64,000 nt of DNA, from positions 78,450 through 142,449 of the forward strand of contig NZ_JABBGJ010000026.1 in the NCBI RefSeq assembly GCF_012927345.1, in the 5' to 3' direction. Position numbers and translations under genes: made by a program. Below are positions 8,490-16,476 of the stretch, piece by piece; positions within the stretch are counted from its first letter, which is position 1, and each line of letters opens with the position of its first letter. The notes beneath the pieces are model-generated. The model worked only from the letters and a program-made list of their open reading frames with translations, made no database searches and was not told the origin of the DNA. This DNA comes from Paraburkholderia polaris (GTDB lineage Bacteria; Pseudomonadota; Gammaproteobacteria; Burkholderiales; Burkholderiaceae).

Positions 8490-8774
8490 ATGCCTGTCAT
8501 GCACTTTCGGATTCAGTGGCCCGATGGCGATGAAGCGAACTGTTATTCGCCGTCGCTCGTCATTGGCGATTTCTTTAAACCTGGCGAGGCCTATGCGCTG
8601 GACGATTTCGTCGAACGTTCGCGGCAGGCGTTAGGTATCGCGTCGGAGCGCGTGCGCGAGAAGTACGGCTTTGCCTGCTCGGCGGCAATGGATCAGCTCG
8701 CACAGATCGAACGCGGCGCCGAGCGCTTTCGCGAACAGCCTGAGGCGACCGTCAAGGTTATCGAATTCAGCTAG
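8490..8774 (+). CDS. MSMEG_0570-family nitrogen-starvation response protein
   Basis: A 94-residue soluble protein (MPVMHFRIQWPDGDEANCYSPSLVI...) recognised as the small conserved member of Nit1C clusters. The central KPGEAYALDDFVERSRQAL and the conserved tail are typical. There is no recognised catalytic motif; it could be a binding or carrier-like partner of the neighbouring enzymes. The ATG has a GAGGA Shine-Dalgarno at 8478-8482. Confidence 0.85.
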   Translation: MPVMHFRIQWPDGDEANCYSPSLVIGDFFKPGEAYALDDFVERSRQALGIASERVREKYGFACSAAMDQLAQIERGAERFREQPEATVKVIEFS

Positions 8775-8800
8775 ACGCTCATTTTTGCAGAGGAAGCATC

Positions 8801-10090
8801 ATGTCGAATCCAGCACATCACGCACGCGCTGACGGCCATTACAGCGTGCTCGTCGTCGGTGGCGGGCAGGCGGGTCTGTCGGTCAGCTATTACCTCAAGC
8901 AGGCGGGCATCGACCATCTGGTCGTGGAAAAGAACACAGTGACGCATACGTGGCGTCAGCAGCGCTGGGATGCGTTTTGTCTCGTGACGCCGAACTGGCA
9001 ATGTGCATTGCCCGGCTACCCCTACCAGGGCGACGATCCGCACGGGTTCATGAGGAAGGACGAGATCATCGACTATCTCGACGGTTTCATCGCGCACGTC
9101 GATGCGCCGGTGATCGAGCATGCGGAAGTCAAACGCGTGAAGCAGCGCGACGACGGCGTCTATACGATCGTGACCACGCAAGGCGAGTTCACCGCGGATC
9201 AGGTGGTGGTCGCCTCGGGCGGCTATCACACGCCGATCGTGCCGCGTCTCGCGGAGCGCTTGCCTGCAAGCATCGTGCAGTTGCAATCGTCGGCGTATCG
9301 GAATCCACAGGTTTTGCCCGAAGGCGCGGTCATGGTGGTCGGTACGGGGCAATCCGGCGCGCAGATCGCGGAGGACTTGCATCTGGCCGGGCGCAAGGTG
9401 GTTCTCGCGGTCGGCGAGGCGCCGCGCTGCGCGCGCTTCTATCGGGGGCGTGACGTGGTCGATTGGCTCGCCGACATGCAATACTACGACATGCCGGTCG
9501 AAAAGCATCCGTTGCGCGAAGGCGTGCGCGACAACACCAATCACTATGTGACCGGCCGCGACGGCGGGCGCGACATTGACCTGCGCAAGTTCGCCGCTGA
9601 AGGCATGGAACTGTACGGCAGGCTCGACGATCTGCGCGACGGGCAATTCCATTTCGCACCGACGCTCGCCGCTAATCTCGACGCCGCAGACGACACGTAT
9701 AACCGGATCAACGCGAGCATCGACGGCTTCATTGAAAAGCATGGCATCGACGCGCCCGCGGGTGAAGTCTACGAACCCGTCTGGCGGCCGGTCGAAGAAC
9801 GTACGACACTCGATCTTCACGCTAGCGGCATTTCGGCCATCGTGTGGTGCATCGGTTTTACGCCGGACTTTAGCTGGCTCGATGCACCGGTATTCAACGG
9901 TCGAGGTTATCCAGCGCATACCCGTGGCATCACGCCGATCGACGGTTTGTATTTCGTCGGCCTGCCGTGGCTGCATACATGGGGTTCAGGGCGCTTCTCA
10001 GGCGTCGCGCGGGATGCGGAGTTTGTCGTGCAGGCGATTCGGGAGAAGATGTGCGAGCGCGCGTCGGTGAGGGCGGCAGTGGCAGCTTGA
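8801..10090 (+). CDS. MSMEG_0569-family flavin-dependent oxidoreductase
   Basis: A 429-residue flavoprotein of the FMO/YUCCA-like group. Residues 17-31 form an FAD-binding Rossmann loop (GGGQAGLSVSYYLKQAG). A second dinucleotide loop (VVGTGQSGAQIAEDL, about residue 180) should bind NADPH. GLPWLHTWGSGRFSGV near the C-terminus is characteristic of the family. It is the last gene of the Nit1C operon and probably N- or C-oxygenates a pathway intermediate. AGAGGAAG precedes the ATG. The 3' end is followed at once by remnants of an unrelated gene, so the operon ends here. Confidence 0.9.
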   Translation: MSNPAHHARADGHYSVLVVGGGQAGLSVSYYLKQAGIDHLVVEKNTVTHTWRQQRWDAFCLVTPNWQCALPGYPYQGDDPHGFMRKDEIIDYLDGFIAHVDAPVIEHAEVKRVKQRDDGVYTIVTTQGEFTADQVVVASGGYHTPIVPRLAERLPASIVQLQSSAYRNPQVLPEGAVMVVGTGQSGAQIAEDLHLAGRKVVLAVGEAPRCARFYRGRDVVDWLADMQYYDMPVEKHPLREGVRDNTNHYVTGRDGGRDIDLRKFAAEGMELYGRLDDLRDGQFHFAPTLAANLDAADDTYNRINASIDGFIEKHGIDAPAGEVYEPVWRPVEERTTLDLHASGISAIVWCIGFTPDFSWLDAPVFNGRGYPAHTRGITPIDGLYFVGLPWLHTWGSGRFSGVARDAEFVVQAIREKMCERASVRAAVAA

Positions 10091-10104
10091 GACTGCGCTC
10101 GATG

Positions 10105-10200
10105 CCGGTGCGAACGGCGGCGCCACGTGGTCGAAGAAGCCGTCGTTCTCGTCGTAGTTGATCAGCAGCACGGTCTTGCTCCCCACGTCGGGATCTGCCG
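10105..10200 (-). pseudogene. Relic of a phospholipase C / acid phosphatase-like gene
   Basis: Translation of the minus strand gives DPDVGSKTVLLINYDENDGF followed by FDHVAPPFAP. This is the highly conserved segment of bacterial non-haemolytic phospholipase C (usually ...WSKTVxLxNYDENDGFFDHVxPP). The usual Trp has become Gly, a stop codon lies just upstream, and homology ends abruptly on both sides, at the oxidoreductase 3' end and before the hydrolase stop. Only about 32 codons survive out of roughly 700, so this is a fossil and not a gene. Confidence 0.7.
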
Positions 10201-10258
10201 GCTATAGAAGTCGCGATAACCTGCGCGCGCAAGTGGGAGGCGGTGGCCTTGACGGCGT

Positions 10259-11089
10259 TCAACCCTGCCGCGAAATAAACGCCGCAATCGCCTCGTTCAA
10301 CGCGTCCGGCGCATCGCGATGCGGCGAGTGCCCACACGCGTCGAGTTTGACCAATTGCGCATGCGGCACGCGCTCGCCGATCGTATCGATCTGTGCCATC
10401 GTGCCGTAGTTGTCGTCGTTGCCTTGCACCGCGAGCAAAGGTTGCTTGATGGCGGCCAGTTCACCGACGATGCGCCATTCCCTGAATGACGGATTCAGCC
10501 AGATATCGTTCCAGCCATAAAACGCGGAATCGACGTCGGCGTGATAGCGGCTGAGCTTACTGCGCAGATCAGTGGTTTCATAGAGCTGCTTGGTCTGCGC
10601 GATGCTTTCCACTGAGATGTCTTCGACGAATACATGCGGTGCGATTGCCACCGCGCCGGCCAATTCATCCGGATGCAGCGCCGCGTAGAGCAGCGTGATC
10701 GAGCCGCCGTCGCTATGGCCGATGATCCACATGCGCTTACGCTCCTGCATGTTGATATCGAGTGCGTCGAACAAAGCGGGCAGGATATCGCGCGCTTGTG
10801 CGGTCATAAAATCGACCGGCCATTTGACGTGGTGCGCACGCGGTGTGGAGAGTCCATAACCGGGCCGCGAATAGACGAGGCCACGCATGCCGAGCCGCTC
10901 GCACAAGGCTAGCGGCCAGTCGCGCCACATGGCAATCGATCCGAGTCCTTCATGCAGGAATACGGCGATCGGTGCATTGCCCGCCGCTTCATTCACCCAA
11001 CGATATTCAATGCGTAACGGCCCATGCGATGCCGTGGCGGGCAGTTCCGCGAAGTTGCTAGCTAAGGCCGTGGTTACGGGGTTCTGCAT
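10259..11089 (-). CDS. Alpha/beta-fold hydrolase of the box benzoate cluster
   Basis: A 276-residue alpha/beta hydrolase. The nucleophile elbow is GHSDGGS (IIGHSDGGSITLLYAAL), the oxyanion region is VFLHEGLGSIAMW, and the catalytic His is probably in DACGHSPHRDAP. Genes of this type occur beside benzoate-CoA ligase in many box clusters, where hydrolysis of a CoA thioester or a lactone has been proposed. The substrate is not known. The start (AAGGTGATCC before ATG) lies eight bases after the ligase stop, so the two are cotranscribed. Confidence 0.82.
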   Translation of the reverse strand: MQNPVTTALASNFAELPATASHGPLRIEYRWVNEAAGNAPIAVFLHEGLGSIAMWRDWPLALCERLGMRGLVYSRPGYGLSTPRAHHVKWPVDFMTAQARDILPALFDALDINMQERKRMWIIGHSDGGSITLLYAALHPDELAGAVAIAPHVFVEDISVESIAQTKQLYETTDLRSKLSRYHADVDSAFYGWNDIWLNPSFREWRIVGELAAIKQPLLAVQGNDDNYGTMAQIDTIGERVPHAQLVKLDACGHSPHRDAPDALNEAIAAFISRQG

Positions 11090-11097
11090 GGATCACC

Positions 11098-12699
11098 TTA
11101 TGACAGTTCGCGCAGTTTGAAGCGTTGGATCTTACCGGTAGCGGTTTTCGGCAAATCGTCGACGAACAGGATGTCGCGCGGATACTTATGCGGCGCAAGC
11201 CGGTCCTTGACGAAAGACTTCAACTCATCCGCGAGTATCTCAGACGGCGCGAATTCACGCTTCAACACCACGAACGCACGGGTCTTGACGAGGCCGCCGT
11301 GATCGACGCCGACCACCGCCGCTTCCAGCACCGCATCGTGCTGCACCAGGACCATTTCAACCTCGACGGGCGATACATACTGGCCGCTCACTTTGAGCAT
11401 GTCATCGCTGCGGCCCGCATACACGTAGCAGCCGTTCGCGAGGCGGCAGTACTTGTCGCCGCTGCGAATCCATTCGCCGAGGAACGTCGCGCGCGATTTC
11501 TCGCGATTGCTCCAGTACATGAGTGCCGCGCTCGGCCCTTTGATGTACAGATCGCCGATTTCGCCGTCGGGCACCGCGTGACCGGCTTCGTCGCGCAATT
11601 CAACTTCATAGCCGGGCACAGGGCGGCCCGTTGTGCCGTATTCGACAGCACCGGCGCGATTCGACAGAAAGATGTGCAGCATTTCGGTCGAGCCGATGCC
11701 GTCAAGAATCTCGCAGCCGAAGTGCGCCGTGAAGCGCTCACCGATTTCGCGTGGCAACGCTTCGCCCGCCGACGTGCACACGCGCATCGCGACATCGGCG
11801 CGCGCGGGCAGGTTGGGCGAGACAAGCATGCTCGCGTACAGCGTCGGCACACCGTAGAAAACGGTCGGGCGATGCCGTACGAGGCGCGAGAAAATGGCGT
11901 CGGCGGTGGGGCGCTCGGCCATCAACACGGCCGTAGCGCCGACCGAAAGCGGGAATGTCAGGCCGTTACCCAGACCATACGCAAAGAACAATTTGGCCGC
12001 CGAGAAAACCACATCGCTTTCGACGATGCCAAGAATCGGCTTCGCATACAACTCCGCAGTCCAGTACAGATTCGCATGCGTGTGGACCGTGCCTTTAGGT
12101 TTTCCGGTCGAGCCTGACGAATACAGCCAGAACGCGATATCGTCGCAACCCGTCGTGCATGCTTTGATAGCCGGTGTGGCCGCGTCGATCAGATCTTTCA
12201 GTCGCGGCGCGGTTAAAGGCTCGCTTTCGTCGCTTGCGGGCGGCTGTGAGACGATCAACTGACAACCGTCGTGTTCGGCGGTATCCATCGCCTGCGTGAC
12301 ATTCGGCAGCAATGCGCCCGACGCGATCACCGCGCGCGCGTGGCTGTGCGTCAGCATGTACACGTAGTCGGCAGCGGTGAGCAGCGTGTTCGCGACGACC
12401 GGCACGACGCCCGCATAGAGCGCCCCGAGAAAGGCGATGGGCAGTTCGATGGTATCGAGCATCACCAGTAGCACGCGTTCTTCCGGATGCACGCCGAGTG
12501 TGCGCAATGCGCTCGCGAAGCGCCGGGCCCGATCTTCGAGTTCACCGTAAGTCGTGGTGCCGGTGTCGTCTATATAGGCGGTCTTGCCAGCGCGCGATTC
12601 GTTCAGACGAAACAGGTAGGCCGCGAAATTGAACACCGCGGGCGGCGGTTCGACCGTCACGGCGGGCTGGCTCGCAGCCGGTTCCAGCAGGGCTTCCAT
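11098..12699 (-). CDS. bclA: Benzoate-CoA ligase
   Basis: A 533-residue adenylate-forming ligase that activates benzoate to benzoyl-CoA (ATP to AMP + PPi), the entry step of the box pathway. The AMP-binding P-loop YSSGSTGKPKGTVHTH is at about residues 190-205, followed by FYGVPTLYASML, EILDGIGSTEMLHIFLSNR and YTGRSDDMLKVSGQYVSP-like segments (here YAGRSDDMLKVSG). The catalytic lysine is in LPKTATGKIQR at the C-terminus. Length and motifs match benzoate-CoA ligases and not acetyl-CoA synthetases. GGAGGAGACAT precedes the ATG. Confidence 0.93.
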   Translation of the reverse strand: MEALLEPAASQPAVTVEPPPAVFNFAAYLFRLNESRAGKTAYIDDTGTTTYGELEDRARRFASALRTLGVHPEERVLLVMLDTIELPIAFLGALYAGVVPVVANTLLTAADYVYMLTHSHARAVIASGALLPNVTQAMDTAEHDGCQLIVSQPPASDESEPLTAPRLKDLIDAATPAIKACTTGCDDIAFWLYSSGSTGKPKGTVHTHANLYWTAELYAKPILGIVESDVVFSAAKLFFAYGLGNGLTFPLSVGATAVLMAERPTADAIFSRLVRHRPTVFYGVPTLYASMLVSPNLPARADVAMRVCTSAGEALPREIGERFTAHFGCEILDGIGSTEMLHIFLSNRAGAVEYGTTGRPVPGYEVELRDEAGHAVPDGEIGDLYIKGPSAALMYWSNREKSRATFLGEWIRSGDKYCRLANGCYVYAGRSDDMLKVSGQYVSPVEVEMVLVQHDAVLEAAVVGVDHGGLVKTRAFVVLKREFAPSEILADELKSFVKDRLAPHKYPRDILFVDDLPKTATGKIQRFKLRELS

Positions 12700-12930
12700 A
12701 TGTCTCCTCCATCGTGTGGGGGCGGTCCGGCCGTTATGTGCTCATGATCCGCTCGATGCTTGCAGACTGACTCCTTGATGCTTGTCTCGTGCCGCTACGC
12801 TGCGGGCAAATGCGTGGTTTGAGTCAGCGCGTCGATTGCAGCGCTCGATGCCTGAACGGCCGAGCGCCTGTGATAGAAACCCAGTGCGCGCAGGCCGCCG
12901 AGTTTTTCAATGGTTCGGTCATGGCGCGTC

Positions 12931-13410
12931 TCAGGCGGAAGGTGGGATGGCGGTGAATTCGATCGCGCCTTGCGGCAGCAGATACAGCACCAGCGCCTGC
13001 CCATTCGCGACGGTCGGACGATGTGCGCTACCGGGGCCGTACACGCACCAGCCGGCCGGATGACCGTCGAAGGTGGCGCCTTCGGTGAGCGGCATGATCA
13101 GATCGATTTCGCCGTTCGGGTGAACGTGATGCGGACCGGCAATATCCTTCATATCGACTACGTCGACGGAAAAGCCGTGGGTATCCGGCAATGCCTTGAA
13201 GATCCGGCCATAGCGAATGCCGCCGCCTTCGCGGTTGCATAGCCAGCCTTCGGCCACGCCGGTGCGGCAGGCCTCCGTCAGATCGCGGAAGGTCGCGCTG
13301 TCCGCGGGATAGGTGTCGTTGAGCCACGCGGCCAGCGTGCCGTCGAGCGGCCTGCCGGCGAGTTGCTCAGTCACGCCCGCAATCAGGCGTTGGAAGTCAT
13401 GGGGGGACAT
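12931..13410 (-). CDS. DUF4863 family protein of the box cluster
   Basis: A 159-residue cytoplasmic protein whose C-terminal half looks like a small cupin (HHVHPNGEIDLIMPLTEGATFDGHPAGWCVYGPGSAHRPTV). It has three or four histidines and a Glu that could bind a metal. It recurs in box benzoate clusters of Burkholderia and relatives, but no function has been assigned that I know of. A GGAGG lies five bases before the ATG at 13410; a longer GTG start (13434) is less likely. It is divergent from boxR. The 231 bases between it and bclA show no gene. Confidence 0.75.
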   Translation of the reverse strand: MSPHDFQRLIAGVTEQLAGRPLDGTLAAWLNDTYPADSATFRDLTEACRTGVAEGWLCNREGGGIRYGRIFKALPDTHGFSVDVVDMKDIAGPHHVHPNGEIDLIMPLTEGATFDGHPAGWCVYGPGSAHRPTVANGQALVLYLLPQGAIEFTAIPPSA

Positions 13411-13592
13411 GCGAGCCTCCAGATCAGCGCGCACGCACCTTAATGCATGCGTGTTGTCGCGCCGTTTCCGTGACGTTGCCGAAAAACCTCGACAGCGTTT
13501 GTTATTGGATCAATATTTGGCGAAAATTAACCGCTCACCCAATGCCTGTCAAGCACTATAGTACATGTAACGTATTCAAGAGGCAGTTAAAC

Positions 13593-14597
13593 ATGAATCA
13601 GAATTACACTTCCGCGCCGCTGGAAGATCCTGCCGATGAAGACGCAAGCCGCACGGGTCGGGCCGATAGCGGAGCCGAGCGCGCGACGGAGCGCGGCGGC
13701 GAGCGCGAAGAGCGCGATCCTTTTCTGACGGCGATGGGCGAGCGCGTGCGCCTGCTGCGCGCGCGCCGCGGCATGACGCGCAAGACGCTGGCGACCGAAA
13801 CCGGCTTGTCGGAGCGTCATCTGGCGAATCTGGAATCCGGCGTGGGTAATGCGTCGGTTCTAGTGCTGCGTCAGATCGCGGCGACGCTGAACTGCCCGCT
13901 GGCCGAAGTAATCGGCGACGAAACCACCGCCTCCGCCGAATGGCTGCTGATCCGCGAACTGCTGCAAGGGCGCGACCAGGCGGCGTTGCAGCGCGCCCGC
14001 GTGGCGCTTGCCGAGATGTTCGCGCAAGCGCCGCGCGACCCGCATCGCAAGGACCGGATCGCGCTGATCGGCTTACGCGGGGCCGGCAAGTCGACCTTTG
14101 GACGGATGCTGGCGCAGGAGCGCAAGGTGCCGTTCGTCGAACTCACGCGCGTGATCGAGCAACTCGCCGGCTGCCCGCCGTCGGAGATTCATTCCCTCTA
14201 TGGCGCGAGTGCTTACCGGCGTTATGAACACCGGGCGCTCGAGGCAGTGATTCAGGAACACGAGCGCGCGGTGATCGCGTCGCCAGGCGGCCTGGTGTCG
14301 GAGTCGGGCACCTTCAATGCGCTGCTGTCGCATTGCTTCACCGTATGGTTGCAAGCCACGCCGGAAGAGCACATGCGCCGTGTCGTCGCGCAAGGCGACC
14401 TGCGGCCGATGTCCGGCAACAAGGAAGCGATGGACGACCTCAAACGCATCCTGGCGGGGCGCAGCGAACTGTACGGCCGCGCCGACATGACCTTCGACAC
14501 CAGCGAAAAAACCTTGGCCGACGCCTACTTGCAACTGCGCGACCGGCTTGCCGCAAGGCTCGCGGCGGAATCGCCGGATGACGCACGGGTGATCTGA
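13593..14597 (+). CDS. boxR: BoxR transcriptional regulator (HTH domain fused to shikimate kinase-like domain)
   Basis: A 334-residue protein. Residues about 48-108 are an XRE-type helix-turn-helix (RRGMTRKTLATETGLSERHL). Residues about 155-320 resemble shikimate kinase, with a Walker A loop GLRGAGKST (160-168). This unusual fusion is the hallmark of BoxR/BzdR, repressors of benzoate genes that sense benzoyl-CoA through the kinase-like domain. It is transcribed toward boxC and lies divergent from the DUF4863 gene. The first ATG in a longer frame (13443) is rejected because the region 13443-13592 is AT-rich and promoter-like. Confidence 0.92.
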   Translation: MNQNYTSAPLEDPADEDASRTGRADSGAERATERGGEREERDPFLTAMGERVRLLRARRGMTRKTLATETGLSERHLANLESGVGNASVLVLRQIAATLNCPLAEVIGDETTASAEWLLIRELLQGRDQAALQRARVALAEMFAQAPRDPHRKDRIALIGLRGAGKSTFGRMLAQERKVPFVELTRVIEQLAGCPPSEIHSLYGASAYRRYEHRALEAVIQEHERAVIASPGGLVSESGTFNALLSHCFTVWLQATPEEHMRRVVAQGDLRPMSGNKEAMDDLKRILAGRSELYGRADMTFDTSEKTLADAYLQLRDRLAARLAAESPDDARVI

Positions 14598-14631
14598 CGT
14601 GCAGTGCGGGTTCAGGGTTTACTAGCGAACA

Positions 14632-14645
14632 TGCACTAAAGTGCT
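14632..14645. promoter_or_regulatory. Candidate BoxR operator upstream of boxC
   Basis: TGCA (14632-14635), six bases, then TGCT (14642-14645). The published BoxR operator in a related organism is TGCA-N6-TGCA, so this is a one-mismatch match placed about 70 bases before the boxC start. More TGCA words occur nearby at about 14600 and 14662. Confidence 0.4.
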
Positions 14646-14714
14646 TTACTTGGGGGTGATGATGCATTATTGTTCAAAAAACAAGTTTTGCATCGTCCAG
14701 TCAGGAGACGCCCC

Positions 14715-16385
14715 ATGTCCGCAGCAGAAACCGCAATCGCGCCGGTCGACTACCGCACCGATCCCTCGCAATACAAGCATTGGAAGCTGAGTTTCAACGG
14801 TCCCGTCGCGACGCTCGGCATCGACATTGCCGAGGACGGCGGCATCCGGGACGGCTACAAGCTGAAGCTGAATTCATACGACCTCGGCGTCGATATCGAA
14901 CTGCACGACGCGATACAGCGCATCCGCTTCGAGCATCCTGAAGTCAAAACGGTGGTGCTGACGAGCCTGAAGGACCGCGTGTTCTGCTCGGGCGCGAACA
15001 TCTTCATGCTGGGCCTGTCCACGCATGCGTGGAAGGTCAACTTCTGCAAGTTCACCAACGAAACGCGCAACGGTCTGGAAGACTCGTCGCGTTATTCAGG
15101 TCTGAAGTTTCTCGCTGCCGTGAACGGTGCGTGCGCCGGCGGCGGTTACGAACTCGCGCTTGCTTGCGACGAAATCTATCTGGTGGATGATCGCTCGTCG
15201 TCGGTATCGCTGCCGGAAGTGCCGCTACTGGGCGTGCTGCCAGGCACGGGCGGCCTGACGCGTGTCACCGATAAACGCAAGGTGCGTCACGATCGTGCGG
15301 ACATCTTCTGTACGGTGGTCGAAGGCGTTCGCGGCGAGCGGGCAAAAGCATGGCGTCTCGTGGATGAAGTCGTGAAGCCGAATCAGTTCGACCAAACGAT
15401 CCAGGCTCGCGCACTCGAACTCGCCGAACAGAGCGATCGTCCGTCGGACGCACAAGGCGTAATGCTCACGCGTATCGAACGCACCGATCGCGAAGACGGC
15501 CTGACTTATAAAACGCTCGACATCACGATCGATCGTGCGAAGCGCATCGCCACCTTCACGGCGAAAGCGCCGCAAGCCGAGCAACCCACGGAGATCGATG
15601 CGATCGTCGCCGCCGGCACGAGCTGGTGGCCGCTGCAGTTCGCCCGCGAACTCGACGACGCGATCCTGTCGATGCGCACCAACGAACTCGAGGTTGGCAC
15701 CTGGGTCTTCAAGACCGAAGGCGAGGCCCGTAACCTGCTCGCCGCCGACGCCACGCTGATGCAACACAAGGACCACTGGTTCGTGCGCGAGACCATTGGC
15801 CTCTTGCGCCGCACGCTGGCGCGTATCGACGTGTCGTCGCGTTCGCTGTTCGCGCTGATCGAACCGGGCTCGTGCTTTGCGGGCACCTTCGCGGAACTCG
15901 CGTTCGCCTGCGACCGCAGCTATATGGCGGCACTGCCGAGCAACGAAGACGAAGAACCGGCAATCACGCTGTCGGAAGTCAACTTCGGTCTCTATCCGAT
16001 GGTCACGCATCAATCGCGCCTCGCTCGTCGCTTCTATGAAGAAGCCGAACCGCTCGACGCCGTGCGTTCGAAAATCGGCCAGGCGATCAAGCCCGTTGAA
16101 GCCGAGCGTCTTGGCCTCGTGACCGCGTCGCCCGACGATATCGATTGGGCAGACGAAATCCGCATCGCGCTCGAAGAACGCGCGGCGATGTCGCCGGATG
16201 CATTGACCGGCCTGGAAGCGAATCTGCGCTTTAATGGCCCGGAAACGATGGAGACGCGTATTTTCGGGCGTCTCACCGCCTGGCAGAACTGGATCTTCAA
16301 CCGGCCGAACGCAGTGGGTGAAAAGGGCGCGCTCAAGGTGTACGGCAAGGGCAGCAAGGCGCAATTCGACGTCTCGCGCGTTTGA
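14715..16385 (+). CDS. boxC: 2,3-epoxybenzoyl-CoA dihydrolase (benzoyl-CoA-dihydrodiol lyase)
   Basis: A 556-residue ring-opening enzyme of the box pathway. It converts 2,3-epoxybenzoyl-CoA and water to 3,4-dehydroadipyl-CoA semialdehyde and formate. Two crotonase-like units are visible: ANIFMLGLSTHAWKVNFCKF and AVNGACAGGGYELALACDEIY (oxyanion hole, about residues 95-160), then a second, degenerate unit with GSCFAGTFAELAFACDRSY. Length fits BoxC (about 550). The ATG at 14715 follows CAGGAG; an in-frame upstream codon at 14670 lacks this. It is followed by boxB after 91 bases. Confidence 0.93.
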   Translation: MSAAETAIAPVDYRTDPSQYKHWKLSFNGPVATLGIDIAEDGGIRDGYKLKLNSYDLGVDIELHDAIQRIRFEHPEVKTVVLTSLKDRVFCSGANIFMLGLSTHAWKVNFCKFTNETRNGLEDSSRYSGLKFLAAVNGACAGGGYELALACDEIYLVDDRSSSVSLPEVPLLGVLPGTGGLTRVTDKRKVRHDRADIFCTVVEGVRGERAKAWRLVDEVVKPNQFDQTIQARALELAEQSDRPSDAQGVMLTRIERTDREDGLTYKTLDITIDRAKRIATFTAKAPQAEQPTEIDAIVAAGTSWWPLQFARELDDAILSMRTNELEVGTWVFKTEGEARNLLAADATLMQHKDHWFVRETIGLLRRTLARIDVSSRSLFALIEPGSCFAGTFAELAFACDRSYMAALPSNEDEEPAITLSEVNFGLYPMVTHQSRLARRFYEEAEPLDAVRSKIGQAIKPVEAERLGLVTASPDDIDWADEIRIALEERAAMSPDALTGLEANLRFNGPETMETRIFGRLTAWQNWIFNRPNAVGEKGALKVYGKGSKAQFDVSRV

Positions 16386-16476
16386 TTCTTTGCGACGCGC
16401 CGCAACTGAAAGCCACGCCACTGCCTGATACGCGCCTCTCATCTGCAAGCTCTGTATTCCGACCAAGGAACCGACC

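Noticed and set aside
10259..11089. The alpha/beta hydrolase as an esterase unrelated to benzoate
   Set aside because: Eight-base spacing to bclA and recurrence in box clusters make membership in the benzoate operon more likely, although the substrate is open.
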